Assembly: GCF_029960785.1 (NCBI RefSeq)
Contig: NZ_JASBQE010000039.1
Coordinates: forward strand, 42,487-106,486
Length of the DNA: 64,000 nucleotides
Origin: Polyangium sp. 15x6
GTDB lineage: Bacteria; Myxococcota_A; Polyangia; Polyangiales; Polyangiaceae
Direction: 5' to 3'
In this document: one piece after another, positions 42,905-54,767 of the stretch
Position numbering within the stretch: position 1 is the stretch's first letter
How the letters are laid out: every line of letters starts with the position of its first letter
Program-made: the position numbers and the translations under genes
The notes under the pieces: model-generated
The model's input: only the letters and a program-made list of their open reading frames with translations
What the model was told of the DNA's origin: nothing
Databases searched by the model: none

Positions 42905-44266
42905 CTACGAGCGGACGAGCAGGATCGCGTGCTCCTGTCGCGGGCGCGCGGCGAAGGCGCGGCGTGTGGGCGCGTGGAAGTGTGGGCGCGGCTGCGAGGC
43001 GACGGTGTCCACGCGGAGGCGCGCGCGCGGCGCGACGCGACGGATCACGTCGACGGAATAGACGGGGCGGCCCGCGACGACGCTGTCGGCGAGGAGGAGG
43101 ATCACAGAGCCCTCGGGGCGCATGACGCGGCCGAGCGCGGCGAGGGTGTCGCCGATCTCGCGCTCCCAGCGAGCCACGCCTTCGTCCGGGCCCATGGGAT
43201 CGAGCCGACGACGTGCGCCGATCTCGGCGCGCTCGAAGCGCTCGGGGCGAAGGCGCAGCCAGCGAAGGCGCGCCTCGTGATGCGCGAGGTAGTCGTAGAC
43301 GCCCGGGTACGGCGGCGAGGTGACGACGAGATCCACGGAGCGATCGCCGATGCCGTCGAGACGGCGCGCGTCGCCTTCGAGGACACGCGCGGGCGGCGCG
43401 GCGGCGAGGCGCGCGGACGCCTCGGCGCGGCGCAGGGCGAGCTCCTCGGCCTTGCGCACGAAGAGGCGCGCGGCGTAGCCGGAAGCGATGCGTCGTTCGA
43501 GCTCGCGCTCGGAGGTGTCGGAGGTGCGGCGGCTGAGCTTCGTGAGCATCGACGAGAGCACGAGTTCGAGCTCGCCGCGCACAGCGGGATCTTCGATGCG
43601 ATCGATCCCGGCGCGCACGCCGTCGAGCTCCAGAAGAACGTGACGATCGAAGAGGGCGAGGTCCTCGGGGCCATACCGCCGCGTGGGTCCGCTCTTCGCC
43701 TTGCGGCGTTCGTCCGCGAAGAGCGCGACCGCGCGTGCCGCTTCGACGAACGCAGCGCGCTCGGCCTCCGTGGTGTCGCGCAACTTGAGCGCGGCGAGGC
43801 GCACGGCGAGCGGGTTCGCGTCGACGCCGATCGCCTTGCGACCCACGAGGCGCGCCTCGACGAGCACCGTGCCGCTGCCGCAGAACGGATCGAGGACGGC
43901 GCCCCCGGGGCGCGAGAACGACTCGACGAGCCGCTGCGCGGTGACCGGGTGCATGCGCGCCGGGTAGCTGTGAAAGCCGTGCACGTGCGCGCGCGCGGCT
44001 TCCTCGGCGACCTCGGACGGAGGCACGTCGAGCGCTCGGACGAGCGCCGTGCCACGCGTGGGATCTCCCTCGACGGTGGTCTCTCCGCCGACGTGGGAGA
44101 GCGCGCGTCGCACGTTGGGCTTCGTCGGCTCGCTGGACGTCGGCTTCGTCGGTTCGCTGGGCCTCGGCTTCGTTCGCTCGCCGGGCCTTCTTCGCTCGAT
44201 GGGCTTCGTCCGCTCGCCGGGCTTGGTCCGCTCGTTTTGCTTCGTTTGCTTCGTTCGCTCGCGCAT
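42905..44266 (-). CDS. DNA methyltransferase with a basic tandem-repeat tail
   Basis: A 453-residue SAM-dependent methyltransferase. The SAM-binding motif I is LDPFCGSGT (D126-T133), preceded by the HGFHSYPARMHP segment, and the catalytic motif IV is SPPY (317-320), so the order is I then IV as in N4-cytosine/N6-adenine or TRM11-like DNA/RNA enzymes. Residues 3-50 are a tandem repeat of [G/N]ERTKP and SEPTKP units, lysine- and proline-rich, possibly a nucleic-acid-binding tail. No restriction enzyme lies beside it, so it may be a solitary methylase. Its ATG overlaps the zinc-ribbon gene stop (ATGA, 44263-44268 region). Confidence 0.87.
   Translation of the reverse strand: MRERTKQTKQNERTKPGERTKPIERRRPGERTKPRPSEPTKPTSSEPTKPNVRRALSHVGGETTVEGDPTRGTALVRALDVPPSEVAEEAARAHVHGFHSYPARMHPVTAQRLVESFSRPGGAVLDPFCGSGTVLVEARLVGRKAIGVDANPLAVRLAALKLRDTTEAERAAFVEAARAVALFADERRKAKSGPTRRYGPEDLALFDRHVLLELDGVRAGIDRIEDPAVRGELELVLSSMLTKLSRRTSDTSERELERRIASGYAARLFVRKAEELALRRAEASARLAAAPPARVLEGDARRLDGIGDRSVDLVVTSPPYPGVYDYLAHHEARLRWLRLRPERFERAEIGARRRLDPMGPDEGVARWEREIGDTLAALGRVMRPEGSVILLLADSVVAGRPVYSVDVIRRVAPRARLRVDTVASQPRPHFHAPTRRAFAARPRQEHAILLVRS
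44117..44260 (-). repeat. Tandem hexapeptide-coding repeat (ERTKP / SEPTKP)
   Basis: Within the methyltransferase gene, six to eight imperfect units encode ERTKP- or SEPTKP-like peptides. The DNA is dominated by copies of ggcttcgt and gctcg. Such simple repeats can change in copy number, so this tail may vary between strains. Confidence 0.8.
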
Positions 44267-45033
44267 CACACCTTCTCGCGCGTGACGCCGGGCGCGCGCG
44301 CCTCGGCCTCCGCCTCGGCTTCGGCCTCTGCCTCGACGGCCGCGAGGTCGGGTTTGTCCGGGGAGGCGCCGATCCGCATCCGCGTGAGGCTCCCGTCGTT
44401 GCGGATGATCTCGTGCGCTTCGAGCAGCGCGAGCATCTCCTCGGCCTGCGGCTCCTCGATCGGGAGCGCCTCCGCGAGCGCGCGCGCCGTGACGGGGCCC
44501 TTGATCTGCGCGGCCACGTCCGCCGCCACCGAGAGCCACGCCTCGTCGAGCGCGGGCTCGATCTCCTTGGCCTGCGCCCGCGAGCGCGCGAGGAACCAGG
44601 CGATCAGCGCGGCGAGCGGGCCGGCGGTCAAGACGCTTGCGAGGAAAAACCCGAGGCCCGGGTTCACGACGCCGATGACGCCGAGCAGCCCGTAGATCGC
44701 GAGGATGCCGATCGTGCCCGCGAGCGCGACGCCCGTGAACACCGCGGCCGCGCGGTTCTTCGCGCGCCCCTTCCGCGCGAGCTCCGCGCGCGCGAGCGCC
44801 GTGACCTCCTTGCCGCTCCGCCGCACCTTCTTCGTGTCGAGCGGCACGCGCGGGCCGCCGCAGACGTCGCAGCGGAACCGGAACTCCGCGTCGCGCGTGG
44901 CCCCCGCCGTGGCTCCGCAGTGCGGACAAACCTCCATGCGTTGCGAGGTTCCGCAGCGCGTACAAACCGCAGCTCCCGCGGCGACGCCCGCGCCGCAGGC
45001 GACGCAGCGACCTTCGGCTGATCCGGTGGTCAT
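44266..45033 (-). CDS. Double zinc-ribbon membrane protein
   Basis: A 255-residue protein. It opens with two zinc ribbons (CVACG..CTRCG, then CPHCG..CDVCGG) in the first 60 residues, followed by a basic segment, two hydrophobic helices (GVALAGTIGILAIYGLLGVIGV and FFLASVLTAGPLAALIAWFLA) and a C-terminal winged-helix-like part with GPVTARALAEALPIEEPQ. The order fits a membrane-bound regulator, possibly RNA- or DNA-binding. It is translationally coupled to the DNA methyltransferase, which suggests a functional link. Confidence 0.8.
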   Translation of the reverse strand: MTTGSAEGRCVACGAGVAAGAAVCTRCGTSQRMEVCPHCGATAGATRDAEFRFRCDVCGGPRVPLDTKKVRRSGKEVTALARAELARKGRAKNRAAAVFTGVALAGTIGILAIYGLLGVIGVVNPGLGFFLASVLTAGPLAALIAWFLARSRAQAKEIEPALDEAWLSVAADVAAQIKGPVTARALAEALPIEEPQAEEMLALLEAHEIIRNDGSLTRMRIGASPDKPDLAAVEAEAEAEAEAEARAPGVTREKV

Positions 45034-45248
45034 GACGACACGCGAGCGATCCGTCCGCGCGTCGCCCTCGCGCCCTTCAGACCCGGCATGATGAACACGG
45101 TCGCGTGCATCAGGGGCGCATCTAATCCGGGGCCGGTCCCACGGCCAGAGGAGAGCGCACCGATCGACGCGGTAGGCGAGGCGGATGCGGACGGGCGCAC
45201 GGTCAGGACGGCTCGGCTCGCTTCACGGCGAGGCGCGGACGTGCCAAC

Positions 45249-45866
45249 ATGCTGGACATGCGGGGACGGTGGACCCGGACGGGCCGGAGCGCTGCAGCGT
45301 GGAGCGTGGCCGCCGGTTATGCGCTCCTCGCGTGCCTCGCGACCGCGCTCGCCCTCGCGCTCCGGGACGGTGCGCCCTGGATGTACCCGAACCCGTGGCT
45401 CGGCCTGACGTCGACCGTCGGGACGCTCGCGAGCGCGCTCTCCGGTATCATCCTCGCCACGATCCTCGTGGTCACGACGCGCTTCGCCGTCGGCCGGTTC
45501 GGCTGGGCGCGAAGGCTGCACGGCGAACTTCGTCCGGTCGCGAAGGATTTATCCGTCGGACAGATCTTCATCCTCGCGGGCCTGTCGAGCCTCGGCGAGG
45601 AGGTCCTCTTCCGCGGGCTCCTCACGCCGGTGATCGGCGTCGTCGGATCGGGCGTGCTCTTCGGCCTCTTGCATCAGATGCGCGGGCCGAGTCGCTGGGT
45701 GTGGACGGGGTGGGCGACGGCCGTGGGCCTGATCCTCGGGGCCATCTTCGCGGCCACGGGCTCGCTCGTCGGGCCGCTGCTCGCGCACGCGATCGTGAAC
45801 GCGGTGAACCTCGGTTACCTGCGCGATCACGATCCGGGAAACGATCCCGAGCAGAACCTCGCCTGA
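45249..45866 (+). CDS. CPBP family intramembrane protease
   Basis: A 205-residue integral membrane protein with four to five hydrophobic helices. The CAAX-protease/CPBP signature is present: SLGEEVLFRGLL (the two glutamates and arginine), then VLFGLLHQ with a zinc-binding His, and HAIVNAVNLG with the second His. The start at 45249 has an alternative ATG at 45258. CPBP proteins cleave CAAX-like or bacteriocin peptides; the target here is unknown. It lies just after the zinc-ribbon gene on the opposite strand. Confidence 0.87.
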   Translation: MLDMRGRWTRTGRSAAAWSVAAGYALLACLATALALALRDGAPWMYPNPWLGLTSTVGTLASALSGIILATILVVTTRFAVGRFGWARRLHGELRPVAKDLSVGQIFILAGLSSLGEEVLFRGLLTPVIGVVGSGVLFGLLHQMRGPSRWVWTGWATAVGLILGAIFAATGSLVGPLLAHAIVNAVNLGYLRDHDPGNDPEQNLA

Positions 45867-45891
45867 GAAAGACCGCGCGCGGCGAGCGCGC

Positions 45892-47658
45892 TCAGCGCTT
45901 CTTGTCGTTGAACGGGCCCGTCTGGCGCGGCGGCAGCGGCGGGGGCGCCGGACGAACGCCGCTATCGCTGAGATCGGGCCGCGTCTGCACGGCGTGCCGC
46001 GGCGGCGGCGTGGGCGAGCGCGGCATCGGGCCCGTGCCCGGGTTCGGCAGCGGCGGCGGCGTGCTCTTCGAATGGCCCTGCGGAACCGGCGGGCGCGCCG
46101 CAGGCGCGGGGCCGGGGAACGACGGGCGCGTGTACTCGCCGCTCGCACGTGCAGGCGCGACCGGTTGTCGCGGCGGCGGACCGGGCAGCCGCGTCGCCCC
46201 GCCGGGCGCACGGGGCGGTGGTCCGGGCAAACCTCCCGCGGTCCGCGTCGGCACGGGCTGACGCGGCGGCGGACCGGGCAAACCCGGGGAGACCGCAGGT
46301 CGACCCGCCGGCGTGAGGCGCGGCGGAGGCTGATGGGGCGATCGTGGCGCCATGGCGCCCGGACGAACCGGCCCCGCTGCGTACGCCCCCGCCGGCCGCT
46401 GCTGACCGCCTGCGGGCGCGGGCCTCGCGCCGGGTTGCTGCCTTTGCGCGGTGCCCCAGTTCGGGCGATACGCCGGCGCGCCATCGAGGTCTTCCTCTTC
46501 GAGCTGGTACTCGGACGCGGGCGAGACATCGACCTCGTCGAACGCTTCCGCGGAGAGCTCGGTGAGCTGCTCGGGCTCGTCGACGAGCTGCGCTTCGTCG
46601 CCGTATGCGGACTCGGGCACGAGCTCCTGCGAGCCCGGCACGGCTTCCGCGCGGCCTCCGCTCTGCGGTGGCGCCACGGGCTCGTCCATGCCGAAGTCGG
46701 CCCAGTCGTAGTAGGCCTTCCGATCGGTCTCGTCGTCGTGCGCGGCCGGCGCAGGGGCGGCCTTGATCGGCTTCGGCGGCTCGGCGATCGCTTTCGACGA
46801 AGGAGGACCGAGATCGGTGCGACGCGACGGAGGCCCGCCCATCGCGGGCGCGGCGAGGCGCGTGGAGGGCGCGTTGTTGCTCGAACGAGGTTGCTCGCCG
46901 TTGTGGATGCTCTCGTCTTCGAGGCGCACGGCTTCGAGCAAGAGGTGACCGATCGGCTGCGCGCTTCCGGTCGGCGGGCGATCGGGCTGCGGCACGAACG
47001 AGAACCGACCGACCTTCCAGCCGAGGATGCTCCGCAGGATCGTGATCGCGTCGGTCGTCGTGCCGCCGATGCTCCCGGTGACGATGAAGCCGGAGGCGAC
47101 CTCGAGCTGCGCCTTGCGCTTCTTGCTGATGACCTCGACGATGCCCGTGCGCCGCTCGAGCTCGAGCACCGTGAGGACGGTGGCGATCGACATCTGACTG
47201 AGATCGCCCTGGATCGCCGTCGTCTCGCTGGTGGACGAGGGCGGCACGGAGACGAGCGAGTTGCGACGCTGCCGCAGGCGCCACGCCATCTGCACGAGCG
47301 CGCCGACCTGCGCGACGACCTCGTCGACGCGAAACGGCTTCGTCATGTACGCATCGGCGCCGACGTGAAACCCTTCGAGTCGCGCCTCTTGATCGTCGAG
47401 GGCGGAGAGGAAGAGGAACGGCGTCACCGACACACGCGACGGCTGCGTGCGCACGTTCCGCGCGACCCAGTAGCCGTCGTTGTCGGGCAGATCGATGTCG
47501 CAGATGATGCAGTCCGGCTCGCGATCGCAGGCCGTATCGAGGCCTGCCTGCGCGGTGTTGCAGACGATGACGTCGTAGCCGGCGTCACGGATCGCGCCCG
47601 AGAGCAGGCTGCTGACCCACTCGTCGTCTTCGATCACGAGCACGAGCCCTCGGGGCAT
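45892..47658 (-). CDS. Response regulator with a PATAN (DUF4388) domain and a proline-rich tail
   Basis: A 588-residue protein. The receiver domain (residues 1-125) has the acidic pocket EDDE near residue 10, phospho-acceptor Asp54 (CIICDIDLPDNDG) and lysine in YMTKPF near residue 110. The PATAN/DUF4388 domain (about 150-250) reads IQGDLSQMSIATVLTVLELERRTG. A long, disordered tail rich in Pro, Gly and Gln (GLPGPPPR repeats) makes up the last half. There is no DNA-binding domain, so it probably acts by protein contacts, as in the A-motility and signalling systems of myxobacteria where PATAN domains are common. Confidence 0.9.
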   Translation of the reverse strand: MPRGLVLVIEDDEWVSSLLSGAIRDAGYDVIVCNTAQAGLDTACDREPDCIICDIDLPDNDGYWVARNVRTQPSRVSVTPFLFLSALDDQEARLEGFHVGADAYMTKPFRVDEVVAQVGALVQMAWRLRQRRNSLVSVPPSSTSETTAIQGDLSQMSIATVLTVLELERRTGIVEVISKKRKAQLEVASGFIVTGSIGGTTTDAITILRSILGWKVGRFSFVPQPDRPPTGSAQPIGHLLLEAVRLEDESIHNGEQPRSSNNAPSTRLAAPAMGGPPSRRTDLGPPSSKAIAEPPKPIKAAPAPAAHDDETDRKAYYDWADFGMDEPVAPPQSGGRAEAVPGSQELVPESAYGDEAQLVDEPEQLTELSAEAFDEVDVSPASEYQLEEEDLDGAPAYRPNWGTAQRQQPGARPAPAGGQQRPAGAYAAGPVRPGAMAPRSPHQPPPRLTPAGRPAVSPGLPGPPPRQPVPTRTAGGLPGPPPRAPGGATRLPGPPPRQPVAPARASGEYTRPSFPGPAPAARPPVPQGHSKSTPPPLPNPGTGPMPRSPTPPPRHAVQTRPDLSDSGVRPAPPPLPPRQTGPFNDKKR

Positions 47659-47815
47659 TGGCGAAACCGTATCACGTGCGCTCGCCGGGGGGCCAAGTCG
47701 CAAGGGGTCCGCCCGGTCGGTTTCGTCCCGGGGGCGTCGGGGCCCACGTCTCGGCCCGGCCGGCCGGAGGGATTCGCCCGCGCGCGGCCGGCTTTTCGGC
47801 GCTAAGCTCAGCCCC

Positions 47816-48931
47816 GTGACGAAAGGAACGCGGATCGTGGTCGCCATGAGCGGCGGGGTCGACTCCTCCGTGGCGGCGGCGCGCCTCTGCGACGCCGGTT
47901 ATGACGTCATCGGGGTGACACTCCACCTCTGGGACTACCCCGACGACCGGAGCGAGCGGGGTCGTTGCTGCGCGCCCGAGGATCAACACGACGCCCGGCG
48001 CGCGGCGGATCACCTGGGCATCCCACACTACACGTTCGACCGGCGCGAGCTCTTCCGCGCGCACGTGGTCGATCCGTTCGTCGACGCGTACCTCGAAGGC
48101 GAGACGCCGAGCCCCTGCGTCGCCTGCAACCGCTCGGTGAAGATGCGCGAGCTCTTCCCGCTGGCCGAGCGGCTCGGCGCGTCGTTCGTCGCGACCGGCC
48201 ACTACGCGCGGACGGAGATCGGCGCCGACGGACGCGGGCGGCTCTATCGAGGCAAGGATCGCGTCAAGGATCAGAGCTACTTCCTGCACATGCTGCGCGA
48301 GGACGAGCTGCGAAAGCTCGTCCTGCCGCTCGGGGACGCGACGAAGGAAGAGGTGCGCGCCGAAGCACACGCGCGGCGGATCCCGCGCGCGGACAAGGGC
48401 GAGAGCCAGGAGCTTTGTTTCGTCCCGGCCGGCGGCTACGGCGCGTTCGTCGAGAACCGGGCGGGGCGCGAGCGGGTTCGTCCGGGCCCGATCGTCGACG
48501 ACCGAGGGCGCACGGTGGGGCACCACGAGGGCGTGCATCGGTTCACGATCGGCCAGCGCAAAGGTATCGGCGTGGCGCTCGGTCGGCCTGCGTTCGTCGT
48601 GGGGATCGACGCGGAGTCGGGCGCGGTGCGTCTCGGCGGCGAGGACGCGCTGCTCGCGACGGGCGCGCTGCTCGAAGCGGGCGCGTGGAGCGACGACGTG
48701 ACGTTCCCGCTCGAAGCCGACGTGCGGGTGCGCGCGCGTCACGAAGGCGAACGCGCGACGATCGAGCGCATGCAGGATCCGGAGCAGGGCGAGGTGCTCG
48801 TCGCGCGCTTCCGCACGCCGGTGAAGGCCGTCTCTCCCGGGCAGGTGGCGGTCGCGTACGACGGCGATCGCGTCTGCGGCGGGGCCACGATCAAGGCCGC
48901 GATCCACGCGAGCGCGGGAGGCGCGGCGTGA
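47816..48931 (+). CDS. mnmA: tRNA-specific 2-thiouridylase MnmA
   Basis: A 371-residue enzyme that thiolates U34 of several tRNAs. The PP-loop SGGVDSSVAA is at residues 12-21 and the two catalytic cysteines lie in PCVACNRSVK and ESQELCFV, both intact. It has the family C-terminal RNA-binding domain (GPIVDDRGRTVGHHEG, HRFTIGQRKGIG). The GTG start at 47816 is needed to give the family N-terminus. Its stop overlaps the next gene (GTGA, 48928-48931). Confidence 0.96.
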   Translation: MTKGTRIVVAMSGGVDSSVAAARLCDAGYDVIGVTLHLWDYPDDRSERGRCCAPEDQHDARRAADHLGIPHYTFDRRELFRAHVVDPFVDAYLEGETPSPCVACNRSVKMRELFPLAERLGASFVATGHYARTEIGADGRGRLYRGKDRVKDQSYFLHMLREDELRKLVLPLGDATKEEVRAEAHARRIPRADKGESQELCFVPAGGYGAFVENRAGRERVRPGPIVDDRGRTVGHHEGVHRFTIGQRKGIGVALGRPAFVVGIDAESGAVRLGGEDALLATGALLEAGAWSDDVTFPLEADVRVRARHEGERATIERMQDPEQGEVLVARFRTPVKAVSPGQVAVAYDGDRVCGGATIKAAIHASAGGAA

Positions 48932-49575
48932 GCGCGCGTCTTTGCCTCGCGGTCGCGTCGCTGCTCGCGCTCGGCGCGATGGGTTGTTCGCTCGGGCAGG
49001 GCGAAGGCGAGGTCAAGAGCGACGCGCTCGTCGCGAAGGACTGCTGGTTCGACGCCTACGATCTGCGCCCGGACTTCTTCGCGGCGGTGCCGTACCGCTC
49101 GACGCTGCAGATGCGCGTGCAGCGCGGGACCGATCTGCAAGAGGTATCGGACGGGCTCGCGGTGCTCGTCGAGGACGTGAGCCAGGTCCGGGAGGAGCTC
49201 CTCGGCAAGCCGCTCGACGTGACGCTCTCGCCGGGCGTCTTGCCTCCGGGCTCGGATTTCCCGACGCCGCCGCCTGCGGATCAGCCGGCGATCCACGTCG
49301 CGCTCTACCTCCAGCGCTCCTGCCACAACCAGAACGTGATCCTCTATGCCGTGGATGGCTCGATCACGTTTCATTCGCTGTTCAGCGGGGACCCGAACGA
49401 GGCCGAGGCCGCGGAGAAGTACACGGACGCGGAGTTCGACGTGTGGATGGGTGATCCGCGCGACGCTCCCGTGGACGCGCCCGCGAACGAGATCCCGAAG
49501 GAACTGCAATCGCGTGTGACGGGTTTCTTCCGCTTCTACTTCGAGCGCGGCCAGCCTGGGCAGCCTTTCCCCTGA
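48928..49575 (+). CDS. Hypothetical lipoprotein
   Basis: A 215-residue lipoprotein with the signal peptide ending in the lipobox GAMGC (Cys20). I do not recognise the remainder, which is beta-rich with AVPYRSTLQMRVQRGTDLQEVSDGLAVLVED and a DEFDVWMGDPRDAP-like acidic segment near the end. It is translationally coupled to mnmA. In many myxobacterial genomes such a lipoprotein follows mnmA; the role is unknown. Confidence 0.7.
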   Translation: MSARLCLAVASLLALGAMGCSLGQGEGEVKSDALVAKDCWFDAYDLRPDFFAAVPYRSTLQMRVQRGTDLQEVSDGLAVLVEDVSQVREELLGKPLDVTLSPGVLPPGSDFPTPPPADQPAIHVALYLQRSCHNQNVILYAVDGSITFHSLFSGDPNEAEAAEKYTDAEFDVWMGDPRDAPVDAPANEIPKELQSRVTGFFRFYFERGQPGQPFP

Positions 49576-49590
49576 AGTTCGAGCCACTTC

Positions 49591-49605
49591 GGTAGGCTCC
49601 CTACC
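49591..49605. repeat. Short inverted repeat before the kinase gene
   Basis: GGTAGG-CTC-CCTACC is a perfect 6-bp inverted repeat, 15 bases after the lipoprotein stop and 112 bases before the kinase ATG. There is no T-tract. It may be a weak terminator or an operator. Confidence 0.3.
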
Positions 49606-49716
49606 TCTGGCCTCGGAGAGGCGTGCTCGCCCGCTGAACATCCGGAAGCGTCCACGCGCTCTCTCCGGCGCATGGAAAGTGGAATCGTTTTCGCGGTAGG
49701 ATTCAATCAACGCGTC

Positions 49717-52161
<2,445 letters not shown>

Positions 52162-52232
52162 CGAACACGGCCGCTCGCCCTTCCGACGGGGCGGGCGGTG
52201 CGCGTGCGTTCGTCGTGACGTAGTCTCCTTCG

Positions 52233-53606
52233 ATGCCGCAAGGAACGCGTCCCGCTGGAAAGCCGGACCGCAGGGACAAACCGTCGAGGCCGAAGCTAGC
52301 GCCTCGCCCGGAGATCCTGCACATCGAGAACCTCGCCGTAGGTGGAGCGGGCGTGGCTCGGCTCGCCGATCGCACGGTCGTGTTCGTGCCGGGCACCGCG
52401 CCGGGCGAACGCGTGGAGGCCGAGGTCGACAGGAACACGCGCCCCGCGCGAGGGCGGCTCCTGCGGGTGATCGAGGCGAGCCCCGATCGCGTGGAGCCCG
52501 CGTGCCTGCATGCGGATGCGTGCGGCGGCTGCGACTTCATGCATCTGTCGCAGCACGCGCAGGAAGCGGCGCACGCGGAGATCGTGCGGAGCGCGGTCGC
52601 GCACGCGACGGGCGAGACGCCGCCCGCGATCCAGGTGCACGGCGCGCCCGAGCCGCTCGGCTATCGCACGCGCGCGCGGCTGTACGTGCGCGGCGAGCGA
52701 GGTCGGGTGCGGATCGGGTATCGCGCGCCGGGCTCGCACGCGCTCGTCGCGACGCCCGCTTGTATCGTGCTCGCGTCGTCGATCGCGGGCGCGCTCGACG
52801 AGATCCCGACGGTGCTCGCGGGTTCGTCGGGCGATGGCGACGTGCAGATCGCGCGAGGCGCGGGCGGGAGGCTCGTCGTGGATGTGACGTGGCGCGGCGA
52901 GATCGCGCCTGCGGCGTGGGCGTCGATCGATCGACGCGTCGCGGAGGGCGCTTGGGCCGGCGCGCGCGTGCGCATGGAAGGCGCGAAGACCCCGGCCGTG
53001 TTCGGTGATCCGCGGCCGATGCTCGAAGGCGCGGACGGCGCGCCGCTCGTCATCGCGGCGGGCTCGTTCGCGCAGAGCTCGGATCGCGGCGCAATACTGC
53101 TCGCGCGTCGCGTGGCGGAGCTCGCCCGCGCGGAGGTGGATGCGCCGCGGGACGGCGCGAACGAGAAGGCGAACGGGCACGTGCTCGAGCTCTTCGCGGG
53201 CAGCGGCACGCTCTCGATCCTGCTCGCGCGTGGAGCGGCGTCGTTCGTCGCGGTCGAGTCGGACGAGGGAGCTGCGCGCTCGGCCCGGGAAAACCTCGCG
53301 GCACGGGATCTTCCGGGCAAGGTCGTCGTCTCGGACGCGGACGCCTACCCGATCCCGCCGCGCGTCGAGGTCGTCGTGCTCGATCCGCCGCGGGCCGGCG
53401 CCGAGGGCGCTACGGCTGCGATCGCGGCCTCGCGGGTGCATCGGATCGTCTACGTGGCGTGTGATCCGGCCACGCTCGCGCGTGACCTCGGCGTGCTCGT
53501 GCGCGCGGGCTTCGAGCTCACGCACCTCGAGACGGTCGAGCTCTTCCCGCAGACGAGCCACGTCGAGACCGTGGCCCGCCTCGTGCGTCGTCGCGGCGCG
53601 CGCTGA
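52233..53606 (+). CDS. rlmD: 23S rRNA (uracil-5) methyltransferase, RlmD type
   Basis: A 457-residue class I methyltransferase with an N-terminal TRAM domain (residues 30-90), an iron-sulfur cluster region with CLHADACGGC and a later Cys in TPACIVL, and a C-terminal SAM domain (LELFAGSGTLSILLARG). The catalytic cysteine is in VACDPATLARD and the aspartate in VVLDPPRAGAEG. The size and Fe-S motif fit RlmD or the related RlmCD; substrate specificity (U747, U1939 or a tRNA) cannot be told from sequence. Confidence 0.88.
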   Translation: MPQGTRPAGKPDRRDKPSRPKLAPRPEILHIENLAVGGAGVARLADRTVVFVPGTAPGERVEAEVDRNTRPARGRLLRVIEASPDRVEPACLHADACGGCDFMHLSQHAQEAAHAEIVRSAVAHATGETPPAIQVHGAPEPLGYRTRARLYVRGERGRVRIGYRAPGSHALVATPACIVLASSIAGALDEIPTVLAGSSGDGDVQIARGAGGRLVVDVTWRGEIAPAAWASIDRRVAEGAWAGARVRMEGAKTPAVFGDPRPMLEGADGAPLVIAAGSFAQSSDRGAILLARRVAELARAEVDAPRDGANEKANGHVLELFAGSGTLSILLARGAASFVAVESDEGAARSARENLAARDLPGKVVVSDADAYPIPPRVEVVVLDPPRAGAEGATAAIAASRVHRIVYVACDPATLARDLGVLVRAGFELTHLETVELFPQTSHVETVARLVRRRGAR

Positions 53607-53634
53607 GCGGTCGCGTGCGCTAGGCTTTCGCCGG

Positions 53635-53829
53635 ATGATCCACCGCGTCGACGAACGGCTCCGGCAGGAGGCGCGCCGCTTTCGCCTCGTGTTCACGTGC
53701 GGCGACTGCGCGCAGTACGATCCGGAAGGCGATCGTTGCTCGCTCGGCTACCCGCACGTGATGCACCAAGAGCCCGACCTCGACGCGCGTGACGAGGTCG
53801 TCTTCTGCAAGGCCTTCGAGCTCCGTTGA
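53635..53829 (+). CDS. Small cysteine-containing hypothetical protein
   Basis: A 64-residue protein with a CGDCAQYDPEGDRCSLGYPH motif (three cysteines and two histidines, likely a metal site) and a later Cys in [10 protein letters not shown]. It lies between rlmD and tilS and overlaps the TTG start of tilS (TTGA, 53826-53829), so it is real by its position. I recognise no family. A small zinc- or iron-sulfur-binding protein is the best guess. Confidence 0.7.
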   Translation: MIHRVDERLRQEARRFRLVFTCGDCAQYDPEGDRCSLGYPHVMHQEPDLDARDEVVFCKAFELR

Positions 53830-54716
53830 CCAAGTCCTCGCACTCGCCTTCGTTACGGCGCCTCGCCGAGCGCACCGTTCGCGATGAAGCGCTCTTCGAT
53901 CGCGGCGATCGCGTGCTCGTCGCCTGCTCGGGCGGCCCCGACTCGACGGCGCTCCTGCACGTGCTCGCGCTGCTCCGACGCACGATCGGCCACGAGGTGA
54001 TCGGGCACGGCGTCGACCATGGATTGCGCCCCGAAGCGACGAACGAGCTCGCGCTCGCGGCCGAGCTCGCGGACAAGCTCGGTGTTCCTTTCGAGGTGAC
54101 GCGCATCGAGGTCGAGCCCGGGGGAAACCTCCAGGCGCGGGCGCGTGAAGCGCGTCATCGGGCGTTGCAGGACGCTGCAGCGCGGCGTGGCGCCGCCGTG
54201 ATCGCCACGGGGCACACGGCCGACGACAAGGCCGAGACCGTGCTCCTGCGCCTGTTACGCGGCGCGGGCCCGCGTGGTCTCGCCGTGCTCGAACCCCGCG
54301 CGCCTGCGCCCGTGCCGCCGAGCAGCGGTGAAGCCCCGCGCGACCTCGTGCGACCGCTCGTCCGCGCGCGCCGCTCCGACGTCCTGCTCCACCTCGATCG
54401 CCACGCGATCGCCCATGCCCGCGACCCTTCGAACCTCGACCCTCGCTTCACGCGCGTCCGGGTACGCCGCGAGCTGATCCCGCTCTTGGAAGAGCTTTCA
54501 CCGCGGATCATCGACCATCTCTGTGCCCTCGCGGACATGCTGCACGACGTCTGTCCAGTGGAGGACCCGATGAGCGGGCTCGGCCGGGCACAACGGACGA
54601 CGATCGAGCGAGCGCAGAAGAAAGGCGCTCGGATTGTGAAGATTCGTATGAAGGGGGGGCGGGAGCTCGACGTGACCTTCCCAGCGGGGAAGATCGTCCT
54701 TAACGAAAAGAAATGA
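53826..54716 (+). CDS. tilS: tRNA(Ile)-lysidine synthetase TilS, short form
   Basis: A 296-residue enzyme that makes lysidine at position 34 of tRNA(Ile). The PP-loop is [16 protein letters not shown] near residue 35, and [26 protein letters not shown] with the family Asp and Arg follows. It is shorter than the usual 400-450 residues, lacking the large C-terminal tRNA-binding domain; only a [14 protein letters not shown] end remains. The TTG start overlaps the upstream stop. Short TilS forms exist, and it may still be functional. Confidence 0.9.
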   Translation: MTKSSHSPSLRRLAERTVRDEALFDRGDRVLVACSGGPDSTALLHVLALLRRTIGHEVIGHGVDHGLRPEATNELALAAELADKLGVPFEVTRIEVEPGGNLQARAREARHRALQDAAARRGAAVIATGHTADDKAETVLLRLLRGAGPRGLAVLEPRAPAPVPPSSGEAPRDLVRPLVRARRSDVLLHLDRHAIAHARDPSNLDPRFTRVRVRRELIPLLEELSPRIIDHLCALADMLHDVCPVEDPMSGLGRAQRTTIERAQKKGARIVKIRMKGGRELDVTFPAGKIVLNEKK

Positions 54717-54767
54717 TCGAACCGCGTCCTTCCCGAATGGACGGCGCGGCTTGGCTTCCATCGACGG

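Noticed and set aside
45030..45521. 163-codon open frame on the minus strand
   Set aside because: Antisense to the start of the CPBP gene, with a low-complexity Arg/Glu/Pro product.
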